Shown: piece after piece, positions 1 through 9,589 of the stretch | How the letters are laid out: every line of letters starts with the position of its first letter | Numbering within the stretch: position 1 is the first letter of the stretch | From: Aplidium turbinatum | Lineage: Eukaryota; Chordata; Ascidiacea; Aplousobranchia; Polyclinidae | Assembly (NCBI GenBank): GCA_918807975.1 | Contig: OU964918.1 | Location: 1,488,001-1,552,000 of the forward strand | DNA length: 64,000 nucleotides | Reading direction: 5' to 3' | The notes under the pieces: generated by a model | Told to the model about the DNA's origin: nothing | Database searches by the model: none | The model's input: only the letters and a program-made list of their open reading frames with translations | Made by a program: the position numbers and the translations under genes

Positions 1-365
1 TCGTAGAGTCCAGATTTTTTAACACCGCCATTTTTGACTTTTGAAACATTTAAAATTGGGTCAAAGAAAGAAAACATTTCTTTAAAATTCACACGTGGAA
101 ATTGTGAACAAAAATAAATCATTTTTTATTATACGTCAACATAAAGTACACGGAAGTTGACTTCTTTATTACGACCAACACAGAAAACTTTTTCAATTTT
201 GATATGGCAACACTGACCAGATTAGATGGAGACTTTAAATCGTCTTGTATTGGACACATATCATATTAACAGTGGCTTAATGTTAATAGTTGCCACTAAC
301 TACTCTGTACAGTACGACTTCTAAAAAAGTGCCTTTATCTGGGAAGTAAAATTCAATTTTAAAGT
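1..365. other. No feature recognised
   Basis: AT-rich sequence without a coding signal, terminal repeat or RNA gene that I can recognise. It borders the GATC-rich repeat to its right. Confidence 0.5.
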
Positions 366-496
366 GATCTTGATCTTATAGTTCTTCAAGATCAAGATCA
401 CCAAAAATAAAGTGATCTTGAAGATCAAGATCAAGATCACGATCACGATCTTGATCTTCAAGATCACTTGTGATCTTAAAGATCAAGATCACGCCC
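366..496. repeat. GATC-rich palindromic simple repeat
   Basis: A run of imperfect GATCTT/GATCAA units on both strands. Positions 410-432 and 447-469 are perfect reverse complements of 23 bases around a 14-base spacer, so this stretch can form a long hairpin. It overlaps the end of the protein remnant on its right. It may be a local simple repeat or the tip of a small inverted-repeat element. Confidence 0.7.
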
Positions 497-2010
497 ATCT
501 CTGCTAGTAGCAGATGTTTTTCGTCTTTGGTGTGCGTTATCCTTTGTACTGGGCCCTCCATATCCATCGAAAACGACAGTTGCTTTACAATACAACCCAG
601 TTGTGAAAAATGCGTAATCATCCACAATTGAACTATATGTGCATCCTTCTGTCCATTTCAGTCGATGTAATAGAGAACCCCCATCTAGGACGTAATGCTC
701 CGTCTTTGGTGCAGTCCGAAGAACAGCATCTTCCACAGAAGCGGCATAGTTTCGTATTGCTTCCAGCAGGGCAGGTTTGTCTGGCTTGTGTAATAGATTT
801 TGAGCTTCAAACAAATATGGTAGATATGGGCAGAGTTCATACTGCATCACTTCATCCAAGCTTAGGTCTCCAGACTGCGACACAACCATAAACCTCTGAA
901 AATCTCAAACTCTGGGTCACATTCAATGATCTCTGAGACAATTTGGTTGGTGAGACACTGGTCTTACTAAGAGATGTTCTTGAAGCGCACGCTGCACAGT
1001 GCACAGTCTTTCCCTTCATCATGTGTACCACAGCATTCTCGCCATAGATTGTTTCTAGGACTTCCTTCAGTCCACTTCTCTCCATCAATGTCCCGATAGC
1101 ACCCAACAGATTCATGAATGTATGGAAACTACCAAGTAACAAGACAATATCTTTTAGTGGACTTGAGTCTTCAACTTCATTAACAATTTCAGAATCCTTC
1201 CAAAACAATGGCTGATCAAAAGTTATAACAGGTGGAAAGTTGTGCCTTGTTGCGAGCTTGCAGATGAAGTCCAGTGTGGATAGAATACTGTACATTTTTT
1301 GTCGCCAGGGTACATATCGATCATTGGTAGGAAGAGAACAGACGATTGACCTGGATGTTCACGCCTACTGTACATTGTGTTCATCATTCCTTGCTAGTTC
1401 GGAACTTTTACATTAAATTTGAGTGACAATTCCCAAAGCAAATCAATTCTGCGGTCAGCTTCACGCAGATTTGGTAACGTTCTAAACTTGATTTTACTGC
1501 GTGAGTACTTGGCGAAGCGGTAGTCTTTAATTGGGACTTTTGTCTCATATGTGACTTTGAGATCACGCAACTTTTGTCTACCAATTGCATAGCAGACCTG
1601 CCTTCCAGGGGTAACAGCAGCAATTATTCCCATTCCATGGAACGTTCCCTTTCCATCTAAAGTCACTATGTTGTGGTCAACATTGGCAGCAGCAAACAGG
1701 AGCATTGTATCTCTTATGGTTGCCTGTCCACCAAGGACATTCGGAGAAACGGCGGATGCTGCATTTTCCTCAAAGCGTTGGACTTCAGAATAGGAAGAGC
1801 AATAAGCCATGGCAGATAGGGTGTCAATGAGGAACCTGGAGCGATAATGCTGGTGCATCTGTATTGCAAGTCCCAGCTGTAAAGGAGCTACGACTGTTCT
1901 TGGGCGAACTGCTTGAATTATTGAGTGGCTAATACTTGCCTGCTCCTTGGGGGTATCTTTTCTAACTAGAAGTTGCTGGAGCATATATCGCAAGCTTTGG
2001 GGAACATATT
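476..2010 (-). pseudogene. Decayed copy of an unnamed repetitive animal protein
   Basis: Three minus-strand pieces (about 1993-1394, 1295-852 and 889-476) follow one another as parts of one protein. Recognisable blocks in order are VRPRTVVAPLQLGLAIQMHQ, VQRFEENAASAV, NVDHNIVTLDGKGTFHGMG, FRTLPNLREADRRIDLLWEL, FLPMIDMYPGD, VITFDQPLFWK, LLGSFHTFMNLLGAIGTLME, IYGENAVVHMM, SGDLSLDEVMQYEL, EHYVLDGGSLLHRLKW and TVVFDGYGGPSTKDNAHQRR. I remember these blocks from multi-copy uncharacterised proteins of corals, molluscs and other animals, usually annotated without function. The middle of the usual protein is missing and there are at least three breaks, so this copy is dead. Its multi-copy nature suggests a mobile-element origin, but no terminal repeats are evident here. 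Confidence 0.65.
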
Positions 2011-2206
2011 CGAGAGAAACACTGACACTGTAACTAGCTTCTTATCGGCAGCAGCACTTTGCACATGCCAGTCACAACGGAGAAAATATTCCTCAACGCT
2101 CCACGACGTAACAATCGCTCAGCGAAACTGATTGCTCAGAGGCGGCTATCTCTTCCAGGCATCATGACATAATAATGACATCATAATATCAATTGTAACA
2201 CAAGCA

Positions 2207-2557
2207 AAATCTATCTATACTCTATTCTATATCCCTCTACGAAATTACTGTATAATGGAAAAGTAACAACACTAGACACTTATTTTATGAATTTATTGTC
2301 AACAAATTATAGATAAACAGCTATGTTGGTTCACAATTGGCAGTCTAGAGAAATGTTTTACCGAAAATAGACCACTTTTTGTGACGTCAGATTTCAGACT
2401 TTGTGCTCAAATCTTTGAAAACTTTTAATATGTTATTCTATTGAGGTTGAGCCAAAGGCAAAACCAATAAAACGTTTTCTTGCAATTTTTTTCGGGTTAG
2501 CCCATATATTTCGTATTTTGACCCTATTTGACCCTATATTTCCTAAATTTGACCCTA
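2207..2557. other. Unassigned spacer
   Basis: No gene or complete element is recognised. Near 2515-2557 there is a short tandem repetition of TTTGACCCTA. The left duplicate begins abruptly after it. Confidence 0.4.
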
Positions 2558-2700
2558 AAAAACGTTATCAAAGTCGATTCTTGTTCTTCGTTTGAACCTT
2601 CTTAGCCACTACAAGGGTCGATGAAACTGCAACATGATGGCAGATTACTGCTGGGGCTTGGTGATAGATGTCCCTTGTGCAGTTCATAAATGATCAGCTA
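2558..2700 (+). pseudogene. C-terminal scrap of the KLGDQDK-family protein
   Basis: A frame over about 2618-2690 reads NMMADYCWGLVIDVPCAVHK, the tail of the unnamed transposon protein found more completely at 59350-60880. The same scrap is longer in the right duplicate at 28126-28535. A 44-base insertion flanked by GTCGAT interrupts the left copy near 2580-2620. Confidence 0.6.
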
Positions 2701-3318
2701 CAAAAATAATATTTTTGATGTCCTAACATGACTGCGTTTGTTTGTACCAAGATAAAGTTGGATTTTTACAGCACTATACAAATTTAATTTATATTCTGGT
2801 TTCGATTAAATAGATTGACTTGCGTTTGGTATGCTCTTGCTGCCACAACCAATTGAAAACCCCAGATTGACAACTGCTGCTTAAGATGCTTCTCAACAGC
2901 AAGTTGTTGCAATGGATGGTTGTCGACGCGATGTAGTTGTTGAGAATGCTCTACCAAAGGACAATAAACATTGCGCTAATCCTGCGATATGAACTTTCAG
3001 AAAGTCTTTCCTTAAATCTCCTTACAAATCACAGCATTGCACTCCAGGCAAGAAAAAACAACGTGAATGAATGAACCGTTTTTTCTTGAAACCTATCATG
3101 TTTCTCCGATAATTTATTGACCCACAGCAGGAGAGAGCTTTGGCAGCACGGTTTTGGTTAACCTGTAGGCCTACACAAGTGGAATTCCAGACAGCTTGAT
3201 TCTATAGCTCATCCAGCCATGGATATTGAATGTACCTTGACCCTTTATCCAAAAATACACATTTGACTTGTTTGGACACACAATCATTTTATCTTGTTGA
3301 AATTTTGTAATATAGAGT

Positions 3319-3853
3319 TGTTATGGACAATCGTTCCCCAAATCAAACGTCACATAAAACCATTAAGGTCTACTTAACCTGACGTCTTACGTCATGGAAC
3401 ATCACTAAAAAATGAGCAGAGATTGCACAAGCCTTCGTCACAGCTGTAAAACATTGCGCAATCCTTTTCAACACCTGTGGGAAATGCATAACAATGTTTA
3501 TCACTGCTACGTCACAGAAGCTGGTTACGTGCATTTGAAATATCGCAATCAGTTCTCTCATTTTAGAATTGTCGTTAGAAAGGTTGATCGAATGTTAAAG
3601 CTGTTTTGCTTGTGCTTACAAACTAGACGAAACTTCTGTCTTTTATCCTAGTAATTTGTATTGTGGTGACAAGTTTGAGTGCGTACCGCGTTGCGCCTCC
3701 TTTTCGACAGCCTGTTGGCTATTTTTTATTGAAATCGTGAAAAGTCGTTTTCAGAAGAGTATTTTTTCGGTCTCATGGCATACAGACGAAAGGATTCGGG
3801 AATTTTAGGTTACAACTTTCCCACGAAGATAATATGGTTTTCCGCTGTGACCA
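3319..3853 (+). mobile_element. Solo LTR of a Pao/BEL-type element
   Basis: It starts TGTTATGG and ends GTGACCA, flanked by the 5-bp direct repeat AGAGT (3314-3318 and 3854-3858). The right duplicate has a single AGAGT at the same place, so the empty site is present in the window. The sequence is a diverged reverse complement of the outer BEL LTR (32146-32704 and 49534-50092), with shared CRE-like TGACGT/TACGTCA motifs. A lone LTR with one target duplication is what LTR-LTR recombination leaves behind. Confidence 0.85.
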
Positions 3854-4230
3854 AGAGTCTATGGTTTATTGTTATGCTACAACCAAGAATTGTTAATTTG
3901 GTTTATTGTGCCATCACAATTAAACAAATTTTGAAATTTTGTTTAATCATATGATTGATCTATCGTAGCTAGCAGCAGCAGGCTAGCCCAACAAGGTTGT
4001 TAATCTCACAAAAAGTTAACCTCCAGATTTATAGAAAAGTTCGTTTAGTAAAGTTTTCAAAGCTTTGTGAGTGTCAAACTTATTCAAGTTATCTTTACTT
4101 ATAGTCACAGTTTCAGTGTGGAAGCTGAATAAGGTTTGTTGTTGCTAGCTATACTCACATTGCCCGCTTGTCAACGATTAAAAAGTTTTAAGCCCGTGGT
4201 CCTAAAAGCTTGCACACCCCTGGTCTAGAG

Positions 4231-4560
4231 CAGGGCTACTCAACTCGCGGACCGCGGTCCCAATCCGGACCGTCTGGGTGCTGATGGTGGACCTTGAGCT
4301 ATTGAAAGAATAGCCTCATTGCCACCTTTCAGGGGAAGCAATTTTTACTGTGATTATCCTAGTTCCTGAGGGCTTCGACTCCCAGACTCCCCAACACTTT
4401 CTCAGAAATCCAATTCGAGTTATATTTTACCTAAAAAACTGGTTTAGTACAAATAGTTTAACTTTTGTGGTTTCGTGTGAAATAATTTATTCACCGGACC
4501 ACTAAAAATATTCAGCTTGTTAAGCTGGACCTTTGTTAAAAGATTAGTTGAGTAACCCTG
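4231..4560. mobile_element. Short non-autonomous hAT element
   Basis: The terminal inverted repeats are CAGGGCTACTCAACTCG on the left and the complement of GTTGAGTAACCCTG on the right. The flanking 8-mers GTCTAGAG and CCCTAGAG agree at six of eight bases, with the CTAGAG core typical of hAT targets. Only 330 bp long, no coding capacity. Absent from the right duplicate. Confidence 0.8.
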
Positions 4561-4577
4561 CCCTAGAGAGTTTAGAC

Positions 4578-5561
4578 CAGGGATGTCCAACCTGCGGCCC
4601 ACCTGAGATTTTTATGCGGCCCGCTACTCACTTTCACTCCAAGTAGTATTTTGAACATCATGGATAAAAATAAACAAAATGTGAACTTTATAGAAAATGA
4701 AGAATGGCTGAATCATTTTTCGTTCTTAATTGACCTTACGGAAGTGCTAGCTGAGCTCAATTTGCATTTACAAGAGAAAGGTCAGTTGTGTAGTTCAATG
4801 TTCGAGTGAATAAGTAGCTTTACCAGGAAATTAAAACTTTTCATAGCACAGTTGAAAGCTGGCGAAATTGTACATTTTCGTAGTCAATCTGAAACAGCTC
4901 AAGACTGGTTTGTAAACTATGAAAACTTTACTAAGTTATGTGAAGATTTGCTTGAAGAATTTACAGTCAGATTTTCTGACTTCGAAAAGATTGAAATTGA
5001 ATTAAGATAATTCAGTGACCCAGTTTCATTTCAGTGTGATAAAGCGCCACCCGAATTCCAACTTGAACTGATTGAACTGCAAAGTCGAAAAAGTTTGAAA
5101 ACTTTCCACAGACAACACACTCATCTTCCTTTATTTTATAAAGAATTACATTCATGTAATAAATTTTCTAAATTAGTTAATTTGTACAGAAAATTATTGT
5201 TTATGTGGGGTAGCAAATATTGTTGCGAGCAGTTTTTTTTATCCATGAAAATCATCAAAACTGCAGAAAGAACAGACTGACCGACCAACACTTAACAAAC
5301 ATTCTAAGAATCAAGACAGCGTTCTTCAATGCAAATGTTGATAACCTCTTAGCTGGAAAACAATGTCAAAGATATTGTAGAAATAAATTTTTGTTTCTTT
5401 CTATGTGTGCGTTATTTGTTCCCATTTGCAAAGATGAAATTAATGGTTTTTAATTGTTTCTTTATGTTACTACTTTTCTTGAAATTTAATAGATCCTGCG
5501 GCCCATTGATTTATTTGAAGTGACAATGCGGCCCACTATAATAAAAAGTTGGACATACCAG
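4578..5561 (+). mobile_element. Decayed hAT transposon
   Basis: The ends are CAGGGATGTCCAAC and the complement of GTTGGACATACCAG, with a perfect 8-bp duplication GTTTAGAC at 4570-4577 and 5562-5569. The subterminal GCGGCCCACC block is typical of this hAT group. The right duplicate at about 31676 carries a single GTTTAGACCAAGCAT, the unoccupied site. It encloses transposase remnants. Confidence 0.92.
4660..5350 (+). pseudogene. hAT transposase remnant (GTF2I-repeat/EPM2AIP1-like group)
   Basis: Plus-strand frames read LIDLTEVLAELNLHLQEKGQ, then LKAGEIVHF and FVNYENFTKLCEDLLEEF, then HLPLFYKELH and finally LTDQHLTNILRIKTA. This is the C-terminal half of hAT transposases of the kind domesticated in GTF2IRD2 and EPM2AIP1. 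LTDxHLxxILRI is the C-terminal dimerisation motif. Two stop codons and at least one frameshift are visible, and the N-terminal half is gone. It cannot make transposase. Confidence 0.75.
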
Positions 5562-6431
5562 GTTTAGACCAAGCATACTGTAAGGTAGTAGGTTGTTGTT
5601 ACGTTACACCAAAACAATGAATTTTTATGACGTAACGTTATCGTTCTTTCTTGAAGTTACTGGTCAAAGCAAATCGGCTTTAAATAGTGGCGTAATTGAT
5701 TATTATTGAGATGATTATTGAGACTGAGAACTAATTGTTAGTTTGGACTGAAATTTAGTTTTTTTTTAGAGGTTGTAGAATGTCCTGTTGTATTCTGAAA
5801 CCAGGGCTAAAGTTTAAATAAAAACTACCCTCCCTTCTATTTTAAGATTACCAGTATTACCTTTTCTTGCATATGTTTAGTTTAAATGTGCAAATTCAAT
5901 TCTGTGAGAAAGATATTAACTAAACAAATTCAGATTTTCAGTGGTGCCTTTCCTGTGATAAGCACAATGTTCCAAATTGTACTTTTTATTAAATGGATTT
6001 AATATATTTAAGGTTTGTATGCTGCAGTCAACAATAATGCAAAAAAGTGCAATCACAAAAGTAGTTTTGAAAAAGCATTCTTAACGGAAAAGCTGCCTCC
6101 CATTGCACACATTATATCATATATGGGTGCTTTAACGCATCATAAATTTTAAAACTTGAATTGGTAAAAATATCAATTCAAAAAAAGTTTTTGTATCTCA
6201 AAAACGTGATGTGATGATCAAAACTAACACCAGATTCGAATTCAGTGCACCCTTTCTAAAAGCAGATTTCATAAAAAAAGATTACGAAACTAAAAGTTAT
6301 TATCGGTCAGTAATCGTCGAAGCACCACAACAGAATTACGCAATAAAATAGTTCACTCATTCCAAAATAAAATTGTAGCCTGCCGTCCAAGCTATGCATA
6401 TTGATTGTGACATTGCAATAGATTGATTTAA

Positions 6432-7056
6432 CCGTATTCGGACTAAGCTAATTTTGTGAGGTAATGGCCTGACGTGTGGACTTATTCCATCCACACTTTC
6501 ATTTGCTAATAACTTTTGATATAAAAACGTTATGAGGTTGCTTTTTTCGCAAAGTTAAAGCAAAATTATTAACAAACTGGTTAAAATTTTAAGTGGACAC
6601 ACATACTCAACCAGTGTTTTGCTTTTACTTTTTTGCTAAAAGTAGTCATTTTTTTTTTAATTTTTTTGATGTCTCCGTCATAATCTCCTGAAATCGTTAA
6701 TATCTTCGTTAAAAGCACACGGTCCAGTCATGCATGTAATCCGAAATGGTCAGTAGTCATGTAGGTCACGTAGTAAATCTTGGAAGGCACAAAACAATAC
6801 AGATGTTTGCTAACTTGCTTGTACAAGATGATAAAGTTTTTCAGATGACCTGGCAATTTTAGGAGTAGGGTGTCAAAAACTGCTGATAACTAAAAAACCA
6901 TACCACATGAAAATGTCATTTTATTACTAAAACAAACATGGATAATTTTTAGGAAAAGTCATAAAACTTCAACTTAATTTGAGACAGTAACTTTTATGTA
7001 ATCGATGAAAGTTTTAGATATGGATGGAACCGGTCAACCCGTTAGTCCGAATAGGG
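6432..7056. mobile_element. TTAA-targeting MITE
   Basis: The ends are CCGTATTCGGACTAA and the complement of TTAGTCCGAATAGGG, flanked by TTAA (6428-6431) and TTTA (7057-7060). The right duplicate is unoccupied between 61299 and 61305. No coding sequence. TTAA targets are used by both piggyBac and Kolobok, and the terminal sequence does not decide between them. Confidence 0.75.
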
Positions 7057-7345
7057 TTTAAAAAAAAAACGATTAAACAAGTCAACTCTTTTGAATACCT
7101 CGATTGTTCACTACGAATGATGCTAAATCCAAAGCGAAACAGGCTTTACAAAACACAGCATACTGCATACATCCTTCGAAACAAAAATTTACATTTCGCA
7201 AAAAGGAAGCTTGTGTTAACGTGGTATATCTTTTCTATATTGCTGTATGGATGTGAAACCTAGACGCTAAGAAAAGAAACACAGAGATTATGCAGTACTG
7301 ACTGCATAATCAACTGCATAATTGCATAATCCTCACTGATTTCAA
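7057..7345 (+). pseudogene. LINE reverse-transcriptase scrap (left duplicate)
   Basis: Frames read IKQVNSFEYLD, then ILLYGCET followed by a stop and TLRKETQRL. This matches the end of the RT domain in non-LTR retrotransposons, where YLG and LYGCETWTL are hallmarks. Several frames are needed, so it is dead. The same scrap lies at 61305-61600 in the right duplicate and therefore predates the duplication. Confidence 0.6.
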
Positions 7346-7520
7346 TACCATTCGACATAGCACATGATTAGGTAACTGTATTCCTAAAGCTAGTGCAATT
7401 ACCACAGCGAACTGGCAGCATCAGGCTAAAAGAGGTCGTTGAAATCTACATTGTGAAGTAAGCAACGATCATGCTGCTAAAAGCGAAACTCGATCAATTG
7501 CAAACACAGATATATTTAAA

Positions 7521-7944
7521 GGCTACTAAAATGTAGTTCTTTCTAAGAATGTAACAAATATCATACATCGGCCACAAAACAAATGGAGATGTACTAACTC
7601 AAACTAATTAAACTAGAACCCTCTTGAAAAACATCATCAAGCGACAAATAAGTTTGTTTTTTTTTCATGGCACAAGGAAAGAACAATTAGAACACACTGC
7701 TTTTTGTGAAAAGATCAAAGAAAACGAGCTCGTGGTAAACATCGCCTCACCTTCCTCAATAACCTCAAAGATCTTCACGTTACTGTACAACCGCAACAAT
7801 TTTTAATACAGTCAAATACCGGGATACTGGAAAGAACTGTGCATGAACGCCTAGGCCAGAAACAGGCCTCAAACAGGCATTGTACACAAAGAATTACACA
7901 AGTTATCTGATATCATTTCAACATTTTCATCAAATTAGTAGTTA
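7521..7944. other. Sequence specific to the left duplicate
   Basis: About 420 bp between matching backbone blocks have no counterpart in the right copy, which has only about 40 unrelated bases there. No terminal repeats or protein similarity are recognised. A 60-codon open frame at 7624-7806 looks accidental. Confidence 0.4.
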
Positions 7945-8024
7945 TCAAAACAAATATACCAGTATAACAACGACTATTATTTCGCACATTGTGACTACAA
8001 CTGCTGCACCACACTTCCACTTAC

Positions 8025-8203
8025 CTTTACAAAATCACAGCATTCTTCAACATTGATGGATATGAACTCAAGTGAGACTTGTTTTCCTGGCCTCGCTTGC
8101 AGAGTCCATGTGCAAGCTAAGTTATGTGCATAATGTCCAGGCCAGCCAGGAGAGTTTAGAGGCTGCTTTCCAGAGTTTGCTATTGCGGTAAAGCCACAAG
8201 GAG
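8025..8203 (-). CDS. Host exon: N-terminal half of a CUB domain (left copy)
   Basis: Read on the minus strand, an acceptor TTAATTTCAG precedes CTCCTTGTGGC and the exon ends GTAAAG before the donor GTAAGTGG. The 179 bases start in phase 1 and end in phase 0. The product reads PCGFTAIANSGKQPLNSPG, WPGHYAHNLACTWTL, QARPGKQVSLEFISINVEE and CCDFVK. This is the first half of a CUB domain: the CG start, SPGxPxxY, CxW and the VExxxD turn. It differs from the copy at 61932-62110 at four positions, two of them silent, so it looks selected and live. The partner C-half exon should lie left of the window. The 8-bp-TSD element starts only 53 bp upstream of the acceptor. CUB domains act in secreted or extracellular proteins; the full gene is not identified. 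Confidence 0.85.
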
Positions 8204-8907
8204 CTGAAATTAAGATTGAATATCTGAGAAAATGTATTTTCTATGAAAATACGTAATAGGGTGGCTCATTTTCCTTGATGTTCTTTAAAATTTTTGTCAG
8301 TTTGGAATAATGTTCCATTTTGCTCACTGATATTTGTAAACCCAAAATTTTTGTTGGGTTTTGACCTTTGACCCTGGTTCACCCAAGGAGAAATTATGAA
8401 TTTTTCTGAAAAATTAGTAAATTTCGAAGTGGCTTTGCAGTATCTGAAGAGAGGATTTCTCAAAATTTAACTACATGATTTTGACGTCACTTCCTCTGTT
8501 AGCTTCCAAGTGGAACATCTTCACCCTACTCCAAGTCTGAGAGTCACTAATAGTGCATGCTTTTAGTGTCATTTTAGTTGATTTTACATCCTTTTCGCAG
8601 TCAGTGAATCTATAACATATAGACCAGTGGTTCCCAACCGGGGTGCCGCGGCACCCTTGGGTGCCAATTGCAATGCTCAAGGGTGCCGCGAGATATTGCA
8701 ATACTGCGGCCCGTTCTTCTAACTTTAACCCGCTAAGTGCGGAATTTATTTATTTCAAACCGAGTTGCAGAGCGTATTAAGTTTCGCGTCTCGCAGTTAC
8801 TTCCTGCTCCTTTCTGGAGAGTCGCGTAGTGGGGAAGTCGCTAACGGTAAGCCTTTGTTTTCTCGCCCAGGAAAAACAGCGTGAAAGAGATTTTGACTCT
8901 TGCTGTT

Positions 8908-9473
8908 TGTCACGATTTCTTTCTATCTCTTACCAGGAAAAAGACTTGGAAAGGTTCAATGACGTAGTTTAATGGGTCAAACCGAAAAGCAGTCAATTAA
9001 ATGTCGAATAATTCTACTAGTGAAATGATAATCTGACTTCTTGAAGAACTTTAACGAACGGCTTCTCAAATAACTCTAATTTCTGCATCAACTATACCAA
9101 TTCACAACTCATAGCACAACTCTCATAATCAACTCGTAACAATCAACATAATAATAATCTCAGAATAAACATTACACAAACTACACCACTATTTATAGTT
9201 GGCTGTTCAGTCCAGTAACTTCGAGAAGGTTACATCATAAAGAACCATCGTTCGGTCACGTAGCATTTAAATGTAAACAACAGAAGTCTCTAGAAGGTCA
9301 CGTAGGGAAAATGATTCCAGAAAACACGTTACATAATACAGATTTCGTCATCAGAGGTTACTTCAGGTCATAACCGATAATAACACATCACACCAGAATT
9401 CTACAATCAAAACAACACGCTCGTTGAAGATACAAAGCAAGCCATCGCGAGGCATTGCACCTTGATTGTGACA
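8908..9473 (-). repeat. 3' LTR of the young LTR element
   Basis: 566 bp, TG...CA ends, one mismatch to 11920-12485. It lies left because the element is on the minus strand. Confidence 0.93.
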
Positions 9474-9487
9474 TACGCCCCCCCTTA
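9474..9487 (-). promoter_or_regulatory. Polypurine tract
   Basis: On the minus strand AAGGGGGGGCGTA lies directly before the 3' LTR, where the plus-strand primer of an LTR element is expected. Confidence 0.75.
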
Positions 9488-9589
9488 GAATATTGTTGCA
9501 AACAATATAACAACACAATCAATACAAAACACACCATAAAACAATTAATTACTCAATAATCAGTTCTCATAAGTCTATCGTTGCATGAT

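Noticed and set aside
53-300. Possible small RNA or promoter at the left edge
   Set aside because: No recognisable box, tRNA fold or similarity.
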